Under the pieces are notes generated by a model. The model ran no database searches, was not told the DNA's origin, and saw nothing but the letters and a program-made list of their open reading frames with translations. The position numbers and the translations under genes are program-made. DNA of 64,000 bases from Gordonia sp. (in: high G+C Gram-positive bacteria) (lineage in GTDB: Bacteria; Actinomycetota; Actinomycetes; Mycobacteriales; Mycobacteriaceae). Location: contig NZ_JAGQTN010000239.1 in NCBI RefSeq assembly GCF_020438995.1, positions 1 to 64,000 of the forward strand, in the 5' to 3' direction. Of this stretch, positions 5,120 to 15,100 are shown piece after piece (position 1 is the first letter of the stretch; the number at the start of each line of letters is the position of its first letter).

Positions 5120-7870
5120 ATGCGAATCTCAAACAAGAAGCGTGCTCGCCTGATCGCCGCCGCGGCCGGAATCGACCTGCCCCGCAAGCGCGACCGGGCG
5201 ACCGTCGACGACGTCACATCGCAGTCCGCTGCGGCCGGGTCCGGTACTCCAGAGTCCGGTACATCCGTGTCCGGCACGCCAGAGCCCGGTGCACCGTCAC
5301 CGAGCGACACCGGTGGCGAATCCGGATCGCCGCGCGAGGAGCCGGACACGACCACACTGACCACGGTGCTGACCCGTGTCGATCAACCCGCCGATGAGGC
5401 CGACGCGGCAACCGCTGCCGCCCCCGGCCCCGCCCCCTGGACCTTGGTCTGGTGGACCCGCCGCACCCGATCCCTGGTGAACAATCAGGGATCGGGAGGC
5501 ACGCCCACACTCACCCCCACCGCCGACGGCTGCACCATCGACCTCGGCATCGCCGGCCCCGTCACCATCAACGCACAACCTGCCCACGGCACCGTCGCGC
5601 TCAACGCCGACGGCACCATCGGCTACGTCCCAGGCCCCGGCAGCACCGCCGCCGACCAATTCACCGTCACCCTTCCCGACGACGCACCGTTCGCCGGTCA
5701 GAACTCCCACAACCGCGCGGTGACCATCACCGTCCCCTCCGTCACCGGCCTGCCGCTCGCGGTCGACCCGACCCGGCAACCGTCCGACGCCCGCACCGGC
5801 ACTGTCGTCGTCACCGGCCTGACGACCATCATCGCCGACCCCGACGACGACCCGCTGACCCTGACCACCGCCGACACCACCATCGTCTTCGACTCACAGG
5901 ACGCGGACGCCTTCACCTGGACTCCCGGTGTCGAAACCCTCAACAGCACAAGCGATTCCGATGCGCTGCCAACTCGTACCGTGACCGTCGTCTCCGATGA
6001 CAGAGATGGCGCCACCATCGGCCTCCTGGTGACCGAGCCTGTCGATCCGACGATCACTACCTCGGCACCGTCGACACCGGCGGCCGGATCCGGAGTCGTC
6101 ACCGGAACACTCACAGCGGCCGGTACCGGTCCACACGATCCGGCCTTCACCGTCTCCGGCGCAACGGCTTCCGGCACAGACACTTTCACCACCGCACGGG
6201 GTGGCACACTGATCATCGACCCGGACTCGTGCACCTACACGTACACCCCGTCGGGCGAACAACGTATGGCCGCCTCATATCTCAACGCCACCACCGCGGA
6301 CACCGCCGAAACGATCACGGTCACCGCCGACGACGGCCAGGGCGGAACGGTCAGCGAGACCTTTACCGTTCCGGTAGACGGAATCACGCTCCCCGGTACG
6401 CCGTTCGACGTCACATCCGACAACAGCGCCCCGGCCGCCGGCACATATCGCATCACCACTGTCGCCCAAGCCGGCACCGCGACAACAACGCTCCCCGGAA
6501 CGCCCACCGCCGACACGCAGGTCGCCCCCGACGGCTCCCTGTACCAGGCCACGTCGACCGGTACCACCTGCGACATCACCCACATCGGTCCCACCGGCAC
6601 CACGACCACCGCTCTGGGCGGCAAACCGCACAACAGCATGCAGATCGCCCCCGACAGCACCGCCTACCAGGTGACCTCCGCCGGTACCACGCACAGCGTC
6701 GTCCACATCACACCTACCGGCAGCACAACCACCAAGATCACCGGTCCCCCGTACAGCAGCATGCAGGTCGCTGCCGACAACTCCGTCCACCAAACCACGC
6801 TCTCCGGAAAAACCCGAACTCGTATCACACACGTCACCGCCGGCGATGCCACGAGCACCACCCACCCCGGCACCCCACACGGCGGCGTCCAGGTCAGCCC
6901 CGACGGGACCGCCTACCAGATCACCGCCAAAGGCGACATCTACCGGGTCTTCGCCGTCGCCTCAGAGGACACGACCGCCACCACACTCACCGGCGAACCC
7001 TTCGACGTGGTCCAGTTCACCCCGGACGGCACCGCCTATATCGGCACCCGGACGGGCGATGCCGACGTCGGCTACACCACCCACATCACTCACATCACCG
7101 CAACCGGCACCACGATCACCACCTATCCCGGCAAGCCCTTCGACAGCATCCAGATCGCCGCCGACGGCACCGCCTACCACACCACCTGCTCCGGCGACAC
7201 CTACAGCATCAACACGATCACCCCGAAGGAAGTCGTGACCACGGCGCTCACCGGAACGCCGTATGGCAGCACTCAGATCGGTCCCGACGGCACCGCCTAC
7301 CGAACCACCCGCACCGGCGACGCCGCCACCGGCTACGCCACCCACATCACACACGTCACACCCACCGGAACGACGACAACGACACTCCCCGGCACGCCTT
7401 CCGGCGGCATCCAGTTCGACGCGGATGGCGCAGCCCACCAAATCACTTGCAATGCAAGCACTTATGAAATCTCCACGATCTCCGAGACCGGTACGACAAC
7501 CACAGCCCTCCCCGGGGCACCCGTCGGCGACATCCGCTTCGCTCCCGACGGGACGGTCCGCCTGACCACCTACGCCGGAGTCTCGACCACCCATATCACC
7601 ACCATCGCCGCCGACGACACGACGACAACCGAACTCGACGGCGAACCGGTGGGCGGGATTCGGCTCGTCCCCGACGGCACCGCATACCAAATCACCACCA
7701 CCGACAACACCTACGCCATCGCCGCCATCACGCCCGCCGGCGTCACTACCACCGCACTTCCGGGCGCCCCCCACGGCGACCTCCAGATCGCACCCAAAGG
7801 CTCCATACTCCTGACGACGGTGACGAGTTCCGGCACGACCAGAATCGTCGTGATCAAGCGCGCAAACTGA
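5120..7870 (+). CDS. Ig-like/VCBS and propeller-repeat protein, first paralogue (916 aa)
   Basis: This is the first of three paralogues. The start at 5120 follows AGGAAG and aligns with the MRIS start of the other two. After a short Gly/Ser/Pro/Thr linker comes the family signature PAPWTLVWWTRRTRSL (about residues 103-118). Cadherin/Ig-like and VCBS-type beta domains follow (GTVVVTGLTTIIADPDDDPLTL; GTDTFTTARGGTLIIDP) to about residue 425. Then come about eleven repeats of ~40 residues with consensus GTPxxxxQxAPDGTAYQxT and ITPTGTTTTxL, which look like propeller blades. The C-terminus is TTRIVVIKRAN. The oddity is residues 16-30: where the paralogues have a hydrophobic GVSLFLSPGHATA signal-peptide end, this one reads GIDLPRKRDRATV. 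The export signal therefore looks destroyed. Function unknown; a surface or secreted origin is inferred from the family. Confidence 0.75.
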   Translation: MRISNKKRARLIAAAAGIDLPRKRDRATVDDVTSQSAAAGSGTPESGTSVSGTPEPGAPSPSDTGGESGSPREEPDTTTLTTVLTRVDQPADEADAATAAAPGPAPWTLVWWTRRTRSLVNNQGSGGTPTLTPTADGCTIDLGIAGPVTINAQPAHGTVALNADGTIGYVPGPGSTAADQFTVTLPDDAPFAGQNSHNRAVTITVPSVTGLPLAVDPTRQPSDARTGTVVVTGLTTIIADPDDDPLTLTTADTTIVFDSQDADAFTWTPGVETLNSTSDSDALPTRTVTVVSDDRDGATIGLLVTEPVDPTITTSAPSTPAAGSGVVTGTLTAAGTGPHDPAFTVSGATASGTDTFTTARGGTLIIDPDSCTYTYTPSGEQRMAASYLNATTADTAETITVTADDGQGGTVSETFTVPVDGITLPGTPFDVTSDNSAPAAGTYRITTVAQAGTATTTLPGTPTADTQVAPDGSLYQATSTGTTCDITHIGPTGTTTTALGGKPHNSMQIAPDSTAYQVTSAGTTHSVVHITPTGSTTTKITGPPYSSMQVAADNSVHQTTLSGKTRTRITHVTAGDATSTTHPGTPHGGVQVSPDGTAYQITAKGDIYRVFAVASEDTTATTLTGEPFDVVQFTPDGTAYIGTRTGDADVGYTTHITHITATGTTITTYPGKPFDSIQIAADGTAYHTTCSGDTYSINTITPKEVVTTALTGTPYGSTQIGPDGTAYRTTRTGDAATGYATHITHVTPTGTTTTTLPGTPSGGIQFDADGAAHQITCNASTYEISTISETGTTTTALPGAPVGDIRFAPDGTVRLTTYAGVSTTHITTIAADDTTTTELDGEPVGGIRLVPDGTAYQITTTDNTYAIAAITPAGVTTTALPGAPHGDLQIAPKGSILLTTVTSSGTTRIVVIKRAN

Positions 7871-7874
7871 CCCG

Positions 7875-7921
7875 CAAACATTGCGGTTGGTTCCGTAATC
7901 CGGAACCAACCGCAATGTTTG
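7875..7921. terminator. 21-bp-stem palindrome just after first propeller gene
   Basis: A perfect 21-base stem (left arm begins CAAACATTGCGGTTGG) with a 5-base loop TAATC starts four bases after the stop codon. It resembles the palindrome family at 885-927 in its GGTTCCG..CGGAACC centre, but the outer arms differ by paired changes. It is likely a terminator as well as a dispersed repeat. Confidence 0.65.
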
Positions 7922-8117
7922 GCGACCACCGAATGCTTTGTACGGCAAATGAACTATCTTGTAGTCCGAACGGACCAACTTAACACTCGAGGACGCTCCC
8001 ACCTGCGATGACCCCGGCAGGAGTAGTCAAAAGGCAAATCGGGCACCTCAGCACCTATCATTCCCGGGGAATTTCCGCCATCGTTGATTACATCTGTCTA
8101 CCCGCAGGAAGAGCGCC

Positions 8118-11100
8118 ATGCGAATCTCACACAAGAGCCGTGCCCGTCTGATCGCCGCCGCCGCCGGCGTCAGCCTTTTCCTCAGCCCCGGGCACGCCAC
8201 CGCCGACGACGACACCGGTTCCCAGCCCGGCTCCTCCTCGCAGAGTGATGCCGGGTCCGGGTCAGAGTCGTCGAACGATGATTCCGCAGATGGACCCGGA
8301 GGCGCCGGCGCTGGTGATCCCTCGTCGGCGACATCGTCGCCTTCGAGTCCGTCCGGCGGTTCAGATTCGTCGGATGGTTCCGGTTCCGGGGGCGGCACGG
8401 CCGGCGGCGACAGCGGCGACGGCGGCGGTGCGCCGAAGTCCACCGAGCCGGGTACAACCGAACCCGCCGACGGCACCCCAGATACCGACACGTCAACCAC
8501 CGACGTAGCTGGTACCGACACCGCAAGCACCAACACAGCGGGCACCGACACAGCAAGCACCAACACTACGAGCACCAACACGCCGCCGACGGACACAAGC
8601 GTGACGTCGACGACCCCTGCGGACAACACCACGTCGACGGGTGCCGATCCCTCAGTCGGCGGTACCACGACGACCACCGACACCGGCCCGTCGGAACCCG
8701 TCTATGCCCCCATCGTCCCGGACACCACCAACACCTGGACCGCCCGGACGACCACCGACACCGGAACCGGGACCGGGACCGGGACCGGGACCGGGACCGG
8801 GACCGGGACAGCAGAACCCGAAACCGGTGAAGCCGACAACAGCACAACCGGAACCGAACCAACCGAAGGCGCGGAAGGCAACTCGGAGCCCGACGACACC
8901 TCGACGTTTGCCGCGCGGCCCCTGGCCCTTATCGCTCCGAGCGTCGCCGACGACACCGAAACCACCGGCGATACCGAAACCCTGGATGCACCCCAAACAT
9001 TCAGCAACGCAACGTTTTTCGTATCCACCTCGACAACACCGGGTAGCACCACCAACACCAGCACCCCGCTGACAACCCTGCTGACCTTCCTGGGCCTCCC
9101 CCAAACCGGCGGACCTTCCACCACAACCACCTTCGCCACCAGCCCCGCACCCTGGACCCTGCTCTGGTGGATCCAACGCACCCAATCCCTGGTCAACAAC
9201 CAAACCCCCAACGCCGCACCAACATTGGCCCCCGCAACCGATGGCTACACCATCAGCCTGAACGCCACCGACCCCGATGGCGACCCACTCACGACCACCA
9301 TCACCACCCAACCCACCAACGGGACAGCAACGGTCAACACCGACGGCACCATCAGCTACACACGTAACCAAAACTCCACCGCCGCAGACCAATTCACCGT
9401 CAGAATCTCCGACACCGGCCCCCACCTGCACGGTCTGGCCAGCATCCTGGCACTGTTCACCGGCCAGAACCCGCACAATCGCACGGTCACCGTCACCATC
9501 CCCGAAACCCCGTCCAACCAGGCCCCGGTCATCGACCCGGCACAGAACCCGACCATCGGCACACCGGACCCGACCACCGGTGCCGTCGTCGTCACCGGCC
9601 TGACCGACATCGTCACCGACCCCGACGGCGACCCACTCACCTTCTCCTCCACCGACACCAACGTCGTCTTCGACACGCAGAACCCGGGCACCTTCACCTG
9701 GACCCCGACCACCCAAATCCGCCACGACGCAGCCGTTCCCGGCGCACCGCAAACCCACACCGTCACCGTCACCGCCGACGACGGCAACGGCGGTACAACC
9801 ACCTACGACGTCGCAGTCCCCATCGCCTGGCAAAACAACGACCCCACCGTCTCCGTGTCAGCGCCTTCGGCACCGGCGGTGGGCTCGGGAAGCGTCACCG
9901 GAACCCTCACCGCATCCGACTCCGACTCCGACGACCTGACCTTCACGGTCACCGGCGGAACTGCTTCCAGCACAAACACTTTCACCACCGCAAATGGTGG
10001 AACACTGGTGATCGACACGCTCCCGGGCCTCTACACCTACACCTACACGCCGTCGGAGGCACAGCGTCTGGCCGCCTCGTATGTCAACGCCACCGCCGCC
10101 CAGACAACCGAGACCATCACCATCACCGTCGATGACGGCCACGGCGGAACGGTGAGCGAAACCATCACGGTGACGGTCGACGGGATCACCGTCGTCGGCT
10201 ACCCTGTCGATGCTCTCCACGTCGGCGCCGGCGGCACCGCGTACCAGGTGACCGAATCCGCGTCCGGCACCCAGATCACGATGATCACCAGCACCGGCAC
10301 CACGACCGTCAACCTCCCCGGCACGACGTACTACGGATTGCACTTCGCCCCCGACGGCTCCGCCTACCAGTCCACCTATATCGGCGACACGTACTATCTG
10401 ACCGCCATCTCACCCTCCGGAACCACCACGGCCACCCTGCCCGGCACGCCGTACAACCTCTACACCGTCATCGCTGTCGGCCCAGACAGCCGCGCTCACC
10501 AGATCTCCTACACGGGCGACTATTCGACCGGCTTCACGTACCACCTCACCACCATCACCCCCACCGGCAGCACGACAACGACGCTCCCCGGCACACCGGA
10601 TTACTTGCCCGAGATGACGACCGGTTCCGACGGGACCGCGTACCAGTTGACCACCTCGAACGGCACCTATTACCTCACCGCGATCGGCCCCACCGGCACC
10701 CCGTCAACAGCGACGCTCACCGGCGCACCCTACGGCGGTACCCGCGTGGACCCCAACGGCATCGCTCACCAGATCACCCGCACGGGCAACTCCACCAGCG
10801 GGTACACCTACTACGTCACCACCGTCACCCCCACCGGTGTTTCCAGCACTGCGCTGCCGGGTTCGCTCCAGAACAATCTCCTGATCGCTCCCGACGGCAC
10901 CGCATATCAGGTCACCGGTTCGGCCGGCACCTACTACATCAACGCCATCACGCCCACCGGTGTCACATCGACGGTGCTCACCGGAGCACCGGTCGGCAAC
11001 ATCGACATCGCCGCCGACGAAACCGTGTACCTGGCCTCTTACACCGGCGACCCCACCGCCGGCTACGTCACCCACATCACTGCGATCAGTTCGACCGGAA

Positions 11101-12020
11101 CCGTGGTCACCGACTTCATCGGCATGCCCACCCATGGCGTCCAGGTCTCACCCGACGGAACCGTCTACCACGTCAGCTATGTCGGCGACACCCACTACCT
11201 CAGCACCATCACGTCCACCGGATCATCAACGACGACGCTCCCCGGCATCACCAGCGGCGCCCTCATGTTCGCCGCCGACGGCACCGCGTACCAGATCACG
11301 CGCAGCGGCACGCTCAACCCCACGTACTCCATCACCCGCATCACGCCCAACGGCACCACCACGACCCCGCTCACGGCGGCGTACGAGGATCTCCGGCTCG
11401 CGCCCGACGGAACCGCCTACCAGACCACGCGCGCCGTTTTTTCCCCCAACTTCTACTTCTACGTCACCACCATCAACTCCACCGGTTCCACAATCACACA
11501 GTTGCCCGAAGGCTCACGCATCGGTGGGATCGTGATCGGGCCCGACAGCGTCGGATATCAAACCACCCGCCTCGGCAACACCTACACCATCACCACGTTC
11601 AGACCGACCGGCACCACCCAAACCATCATTCCCGGCAACCGGATGGGCGACATCCAGGTCGCATCCGACGGAACCGCCTACCAAGCGAGCGTCGACGGCA
11701 ACGAGTACAAGATCACCGCCATCAGACCTTCCGGCGACACGACCACCACGATTCCCGGCACCTACTTCCAGAACTTCCAGATCGCCCCCGACGGCACCGT
11801 TTACCAGACCAGTAGGACCACCGATCCGGTCACCGGTCAAGTCACCACCCATGTCACCGCCATCACCTCCGCCGGCGAAACAACCAGCTCATTCGCCGGC
11901 ATGCCCCCCAGCGGCGTCCGGATCACCTCCGACGGTGCGGTGCTGCAGACAGTGATGACCGACGGCTACAACACCAGAATCGTGGTGATCAAACCCGCGA
12001 ATCCGCCTACAGGGGTGTGA
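8118..12020 (+). CDS. Secreted Ig-like/VCBS and propeller-repeat protein, second paralogue (1300 aa)
   Basis: ATG after GGAAGAG. Residues 1-31 form a signal peptide (RARLIAAAAGVSLFLSPGHATA, cleavage after ATA). Residues 32 to ~290 are low complexity: first Ser/Gly/Asp-rich, then Thr/Pro-rich, including a run of Thr-Gly dipeptides. The family marker PAPWTLLWWIQRTQSL is near residue 343. It precedes an Ig/cadherin-like domain (TDPDGDPLTTTITTQPTNGTATV), a second Ig-like domain and a VCBS domain (GTASSTNTFTTANGGTLVID), to about residue 690. The rest is about fourteen ~43-residue repeats around the motif APDGTAYQ, alternating with ITPTGTTTTTLPGTPY. These resemble beta-propeller blades; fourteen would suit two seven-bladed propellers, though that is my inference. 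There is no LPXTG or C-terminal anchor. Similar Ig-like proteins with a WTLLWW-type segment occur in mycobacteria. The role (adhesion, envelope structure, binding) is unknown. Confidence 0.8.
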   Translation: MRISHKSRARLIAAAAGVSLFLSPGHATADDDTGSQPGSSSQSDAGSGSESSNDDSADGPGGAGAGDPSSATSSPSSPSGGSDSSDGSGSGGGTAGGDSGDGGGAPKSTEPGTTEPADGTPDTDTSTTDVAGTDTASTNTAGTDTASTNTTSTNTPPTDTSVTSTTPADNTTSTGADPSVGGTTTTTDTGPSEPVYAPIVPDTTNTWTARTTTDTGTGTGTGTGTGTGTGTAEPETGEADNSTTGTEPTEGAEGNSEPDDTSTFAARPLALIAPSVADDTETTGDTETLDAPQTFSNATFFVSTSTTPGSTTNTSTPLTTLLTFLGLPQTGGPSTTTTFATSPAPWTLLWWIQRTQSLVNNQTPNAAPTLAPATDGYTISLNATDPDGDPLTTTITTQPTNGTATVNTDGTISYTRNQNSTAADQFTVRISDTGPHLHGLASILALFTGQNPHNRTVTVTIPETPSNQAPVIDPAQNPTIGTPDPTTGAVVVTGLTDIVTDPDGDPLTFSSTDTNVVFDTQNPGTFTWTPTTQIRHDAAVPGAPQTHTVTVTADDGNGGTTTYDVAVPIAWQNNDPTVSVSAPSAPAVGSGSVTGTLTASDSDSDDLTFTVTGGTASSTNTFTTANGGTLVIDTLPGLYTYTYTPSEAQRLAASYVNATAAQTTETITITVDDGHGGTVSETITVTVDGITVVGYPVDALHVGAGGTAYQVTESASGTQITMITSTGTTTVNLPGTTYYGLHFAPDGSAYQSTYIGDTYYLTAISPSGTTTATLPGTPYNLYTVIAVGPDSRAHQISYTGDYSTGFTYHLTTITPTGSTTTTLPGTPDYLPEMTTGSDGTAYQLTTSNGTYYLTAIGPTGTPSTATLTGAPYGGTRVDPNGIAHQITRTGNSTSGYTYYVTTVTPTGVSSTALPGSLQNNLLIAPDGTAYQVTGSAGTYYINAITPTGVTSTVLTGAPVGNIDIAADETVYLASYTGDPTAGYVTHITAISSTGTVVTDFIGMPTHGVQVSPDGTVYHVSYVGDTHYLSTITSTGSSTTTLPGITSGALMFAADGTAYQITRSGTLNPTYSITRITPNGTTTTPLTAAYEDLRLAPDGTAYQTTRAVFSPNFYFYVTTINSTGSTITQLPEGSRIGGIVIGPDSVGYQTTRLGNTYTITTFRPTGTTQTIIPGNRMGDIQVASDGTAYQASVDGNEYKITAIRPSGDTTTTIPGTYFQNFQIAPDGTVYQTSRTTDPVTGQVTTHVTAITSAGETTSSFAGMPPSGVRITSDGAVLQTVMTDGYNTRIVVIKPANPPTGV
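8766..8809 (+). repeat. Hexanucleotide tandem repeat (ACCGGG)7 coding Thr-Gly
   Basis: Seven perfect ACCGGG units and a partial eighth encode a Thr-Gly dipeptide run in the low-complexity stalk. Gain or loss of units keeps the frame and changes only stalk length. Confidence 0.9.
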
Positions 12021-12120
12021 CGCTCCGCCCCAAGACTGCACAAGCACGCGGTCGAGTGCTTACCGTTCACAATCGTTTTCGCAATCGCCAATCGCAACTG
12101 CCTGATCACCGGAGAGTGCC

Positions 12121-15100
12121 ATGCGAATTTCACACAAGAACCGTGCACGCCTGATCGCCGCCGCCGCGGGCATCAGCCTCTTCCTCAACCCCGGCCACGC
12201 AACCGCCGACGACGAATCGGGCTCCGGCTCTGGTTCTCCGTCCGAGTCGTCCTCGCAGAGCGATTCCGGCGGTGGTTCGGATTCGTCGGGCGGGGATTCC
12301 TCGCCGGGCGGTTCGGCACCATCACCACCCGCCGGTGGTTCCCAATCGTCAAACAATTCCGAGGCAAGCAGCACCGGATCACCGGGCGGATCTGAATCCG
12401 GCGGCGGCGACAGCGGTACATCCGGTGACAGCGGTTCATCCGGTGACAGTGGTGCATCCGGTGACAGCAACGGATCCGGCGACGGCAGCCCGGGAGCCTC
12501 CGGACCAGGCGGGAACGAACCGACCGGCGACACCCCGGATACCGAAACAACAGAGACCGACACCTCCGGTACCGGCACGCCCACCCCAGACACGAATACG
12601 GTGGGCACCAACACGACGGACACGCCACCGGCTCAAAACACCACGTCGCCGGACACCGGGCCGTCAGACAACGGCACCACCACCTCGACCTACACCGAAC
12701 CCGCAACCACCACCACCGAGACCACCGAGACCACCGAACCTTCGGAACCCACCTACACCCCCACCAGCCCGGACACCACCGGCAGCACAGGCACCTGGAC
12801 CGACCCCACAACCAACAAAACACCCATCAGCACAACCGAACCCAACAACACCAGCACCAACCCGCCCACCGCGGACAACACAGACACCACCACCCCCGAC
12901 AACACCGAGAACAGCACCGACCCCACCGACTCCCCGACCAGCAACCTACGCACCCTCGGCTTCACCGCCCTCACTCTCACCGACGACGACACCCAAACCG
13001 ACGACACACAAACCACCGACGCACCCCAAACCTTCAGCAACGCAACATTCTTCGCCTCCACCACAGCAACCCCACAAGGCACCACCACAACCACCACCCC
13101 ACTGACCACCCTGCTCAGCTTCCTCGGCATCCCCCAAACCGGCGGGCCTTCCACACCCACCGTCACCACCAGCCCTGCCCCCTGGACCCTGCTCTGGTGG
13201 ATCCAACGCACCCAATCCCTACTCAACAACCAAACACCCACCGCCACATCCACACTCGCCCCCGTCACCGACGGCTATACCATCAGCCTGATCACCAACG
13301 ACCCCGACGGCGACCCACTGACCACCACCATCACCACCGGCCCCACCAACGGCACCGCCACCCTCAACACCGACGGCACCATCAGCTACACCCGCACCCC
13401 CGGCACCACCGCCGCCGACCAATTCACCGTGCAGGTCTCCGACAACGGACCCCACATCCACGGCCTGAACACCCTCATCTCCCTGTTCACCGGAGCGGAC
13501 CCCCACTCCACCACCGTCACCGTCACCATCCCCCAAGTCACCGCACCACCGGTCAACAACGCACCGTCCATCACCGATATCCACTACACCTACCTCGACC
13601 CGAGCGGCCTCGTCACCGGCTACGTCGACGGCCTCGACATCGACAACGACCCCATCACCTACTCCTTCACCTGGGACGCCGGCAAGGGCGCATTCAACTA
13701 CGACGACGCCACCGGCGACTTCTACTTCATGCCCACGCCCGAAGCCCGGCACGCCGCCGCGGCCGACAACGCCACCGACGCCGACAAGAAGCTCACCGCC
13801 ACCGTCACCGTGTCCGACGGAAGCCTCACCAGCACACAAGCTCTCAACATCACCATCACCCCCGACAACCAAGCACTCGTTCCGGTGGCACCCACCGGAA
13901 CACTGGGCACCGTCGACCGCGACCTACAAGCCCCCACATTCGGCAACACCACCGGTTCCTTGACCGGTATCGCCACCGACGCCAACAACGACACCCTCAC
14001 CTACACCGTCCCCACCCAACCCGCCAACGGCACCGTCACCATCACCGGCGACACCTTCACCTACACCCCCAACAGCGACAGTCGCGTACGCACCGACACA
14101 TTCACGGTCACCGTCAACGACGGCCACGGCAGTACCACCGACGTTCCTGTCACCGTCAATACCGTGCCCATGTACTTCCACGCCATCGACCCCACCAACC
14201 AATTCTGGGATCCTTCGGATGCAGACTTCTACAACGGCTATCTGGAGGCCGGTTCACCGGACGGACTGGTCAACTATTCCGTCGACGGCGACGGCAAGGT
14301 CGTCATCCACAACATCGGCACCGAACCCATCATCGTCATGGCCGCCACCGTCGAGCAGATGTCAACAATGCAGTCCGGTGGTCCGGCGAATGTCGACTTC
14401 ACCGTCATCGCGCCCGGCACCTCCCACACCATGCCGTCCCGGCCGGGGCTGCCCGATCCCGGCGGAACCGGTGACGAACTGATCTTCGTGCAGGCCCCGA
14501 GGAATCCTGCGGGCTCCGGGGTCGGGCTCGGCATGATCGTCCTCAACCAGGGCACCGTGTACAACTCAAGCATTCCCGTCAATCACGCACCGGTCGTCTA
14601 CAGCTGGCAGTGGTGGTACAGCGGCCAGAAGTCTGTCGGTGGCGCGGTCATCGCCGGGGACCCGGACCCCGGTGACGTCCTCACGTACACCTATTACTGG
14701 GATGCCACCAAGGGCAACTTCAGCTACATCCCCACCGCCGCAGGATTCGCATTCACGCCCAACGCGGCAGCCCAGCATGCCGCGGCGGCCGACGACGCCC
14801 CCTACACCGACCGCTATCTCCAGCTTTCGGTGACCATATCCGACGGGACGCTCAGTACCAGCAGCACCTACGACATCCCCATCGTCCCCGCCAACCAGGC
14901 TGTCGCCGCCACACCGCCCATGGACCCGCTGGGGACCATCGACCGCGACCTCGGCTCCGGAACCTACGGCACCACAACAGGATCACTGGCCGGTATCGCC
15001 ACCGACGACGACAACGACACCCTCACCTATACCGTCCACACCAACGGCGCCAACGGCTCGGTCACCATCATCGGGGACACCTTCACCTACACCCCGAACG

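Noticed and set aside
6229-7467. Arg/His-rich open frame overlapping the first propeller gene
   Set aside because: Same-strand off-frame reading of the repeat-rich gene; composition is biased by the ACC/GGC repeats and nothing is recognisable.
6400-7860. Regular ~120-130-base periodicity considered as a CRISPR array
   Set aside because: The units are in-frame protein repeats with degenerate DNA identity and no constant spacer/repeat structure.
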